Source: Oegoconia quadripuncta (lineage: Eukaryota > Arthropoda > Insecta > Lepidoptera > Autostichidae). Taken from it: a stretch of DNA of 64,000 nt. The notes below the pieces were generated by a model that was not told where the DNA came from, ran no database searches, and saw only the letters and a list, made by a program, of their open reading frames with translations. Shown in pieces: positions 38,901-41,900 of this stretch. The number at the start of each line of letters is the position of its first letter. The stretch's first letter is position 1. A program made the position numbers and the translations under genes. Location of the stretch: positions 1,254,501 to 1,318,500 of the forward strand of contig OX438750.1 in NCBI GenBank assembly GCA_949316235.1, read 5' to 3'.

Positions 38901-41900
38901 AATATGAATTCGTGTAATTCCCATTAACAGGTGACGCTACTCTTGATTACGAACCTTTCACCAAGGAACCACAGTCGAAATCGATCAAATTTTTCGCTTA
39001 CCTGCACAAAGTCTTCGCTTCGTCCGGTGAGCGAGGGCGCCGGAGGCCCACCTTCCAGTCTCTCTCCAGAATGGTAGCGGTATTTAAAGATTTAGTACCC
39101 CAGGAGGGTACCAGCACTATTAGTGCTGGAGAATCCCTCATCGCTCAGGCTGCCCTACTTATTCTGGGGTGGACACCTTCCTCAAAGGCCGGCAACGCAT
39201 CTGTGACCCTTTTGGTGTTGCGGGTGTCCATGGGCGGCGGTGATTGCTTTCCATCAGGAGACCCGCAGGCTCGTTTGCCGCCCTCTCAAAAAAAAAAAAA
39301 TATAGGCATATATACACTCGAAAACCATTACCCTCCTTTTTGGAGCTATCGGGTAAATATATATAAAATTAGACAACACTTACAATTCAAATCGTTGTTC
39401 AGTTGCAGGATGAGTTTCCATGGGCGGCGGTGATTGCTTTCCATCAGGTGACCCGCATGCTCGTTTGCCGCCATCAAGTAAACTATTCTGAAACCACCTT
39501 TAGTACGGAAGTCCTACAATTTTCGGCTGGTGACTCCTTTGATCGATATCGACTATGATTCCTTGGGGAAAGTTGTTGTTAATCAGGAGTAATACCAATA
39601 AACATGAATTACACGAATTAAATTTCACCCTGTATGTAGTTCGGATGACAGTACAATTTGGATGGTGTGAGGGGCATGCAACTACGTTTACACTCTATTT
39701 TTAAAATAATTCTAGTATATCTTATCTAAATCTACCGCCAATCATGTTATGTAGTACATACAACCTGATCGATTAACTTAAATGTATAAGTGTCGCTAAA
39801 TGGATCAAATAAAGTTTTCTTATCCTTAATAAATATTAGGTCCTTACCTATGAAATTGGCGTTTTGTATGAAGAATTTCAATATGACTGTTTTCTCCATA
39901 CAAACATTTTTGTTTTTTTTTTTTTGGGAACGGCAAATCCAAATTTAGCTAAACTTTGTGTGTATTATCGGATAACACTAAGTTAAGTATAGGCAGCGTT
40001 AATTTTTAAAAGTAATCGCTTTATAAAAGTTTCAACGAATCTAAGAAATGATTATGGCAAGCACATGAAAAGAGCTCTGTTCAAATTTTTTTTATTATGT
40101 GATTATTAGCCCAGAAATTAAAAAATATTTAATGTGAAACCTTGAAATTATATTCAATTTTCCAAATAAAAACAAATTTGGTTATAGCTTTGAAAATCGC
40201 AGGAATTGGTACATATGATTAACGAAGAAAAAAAACTCCAATTTCATAGGTAAAGACCCAATACTTACAAATGTATTTCCCAGGTGTGGGCGACCGCCAC
40301 CTGGAGAACATCATGTACAACATGCGGGACGGGGCCGTGTGCTGTGTGGACTGGGGGGAAGTGCTGCGCTACGGCGGGGCCGGACTCGAACTGCCTCCCG
40401 CCCGCCTCACTAGGAACCTGCTCTGCGTCTCCGACACCACAGGTGAGAATAATAATAATAATAATAACTTTATTCCAAAAAAGTTTACAGTTTATCTTAT
40501 AATCTATATTAAGCTAGTAATTTTGTATTCCAATAATATAGCCCCTGTTGCCGAACTAGGTTGAAAAAACCTGTATTTCAGCATACAGTGCCCTTCCCCA
40601 TATGACAGTATCACTAGCCTTATAGTCATCATAACTAAAAACATAATAATAACATTATTGACACGTGTAGGGATACAACTTGACTCTCGACATATAAAAC
40701 AATAAAAAGCATATTGTGTCTGATGCAGTATCCCAAAACGTGTCACAAATATCGATTAACTCAAAAACTAACATAAACCAAAGAATTAACAGTATATGTG
40801 TAACAAAATTGGTAAGTATAGGCGAAGTGTATTATGACTTATGAGAATAATGATTGTTATTCTTTATTGCACATAAAAACATGTTGACAATCAATCGGAA
40901 ATATTGTACAAAGGTGAGCTTATCTCTAATAGAGATCTCTTCCAGCCAACCTCAGTGGTGGTTAGAGCATTGTGCGGGACGGTGAACATAAAGTGCAGTT
41001 ATGGAATGACAAATATACTATACATATATATAATATTATATGTTATTTACATACTTACACTACTAGAATACAGAAATACACTTAGTTATAAAATTACACG
41101 TGATTATTAGTAAACTATATAAAATAAATAAATAAATATATAAATTTACAAAAAAATATATAATATGTAGTATATCAACCATCTAGTATCCACAACACAA
41201 GCCTATAGTTGCTTACTGTGGAACTAGATGGCGCTGTGTGTATGTCTAAGGATATTTATTATTTATTATTATTATTATTATTAAATATCACATATATAAG
41301 TACATAATTATATAAATATATATCTTAAATCATGATAAAATGGTAGTGCTCTTTTAGCCTCTTCTTGAATACGTGGACGGAGGGACTCTCTCGGATGTGT
41401 GCAGGAAGCTTGTTCCACAACTGTAGCTCGTACTGTGTACGATTTAAAATAGAAATTGGAATTTGACAAGGGAGGAATGGTGCTAGAATTAAAGATGGGC
41501 CGAACATATGTTTCACGGAATACACATATTCGGCCGAAAGTTCGGTAAAACCTTCACCGAACCGAATATTCGGCATAACTGATTCCTTTACGTAAATGTC
41601 CGGGGAAGTTCTTTCAAGTTATTAATTATTATACACAAACACTAAAGGTTTGGGGATATCTCTGAATCTATAAAAGTATTTTATTTTATTTATTTATTTT
41701 TATTTAACACTTTATTGCATACACAGAAAACAATTACAGTGATACTTAAGAGTAAGATATACAAAAGGCGAGCTTATCCCTAAAAGAGATATCTTCCAGC
41801 AAACCCAACATAGGAAATAACAATAGTGAAGGGGAAACATAGAGTGCACACAAGTAAAATGAAAATTAGAAAAGTATCACAGCAAAACGTTACATTTTTC

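Noticed and set aside
38931..39026. Possible extra PRKDC exon (32 codons, phase 1-1, AACAG acceptor and GTGAGC donor)
   Set aside because: It would split the invariant WILG-VGDRHL block, and the sequence lies within the inverted end of a TA-flanked MITE; its mirror image is at 39500-39600.
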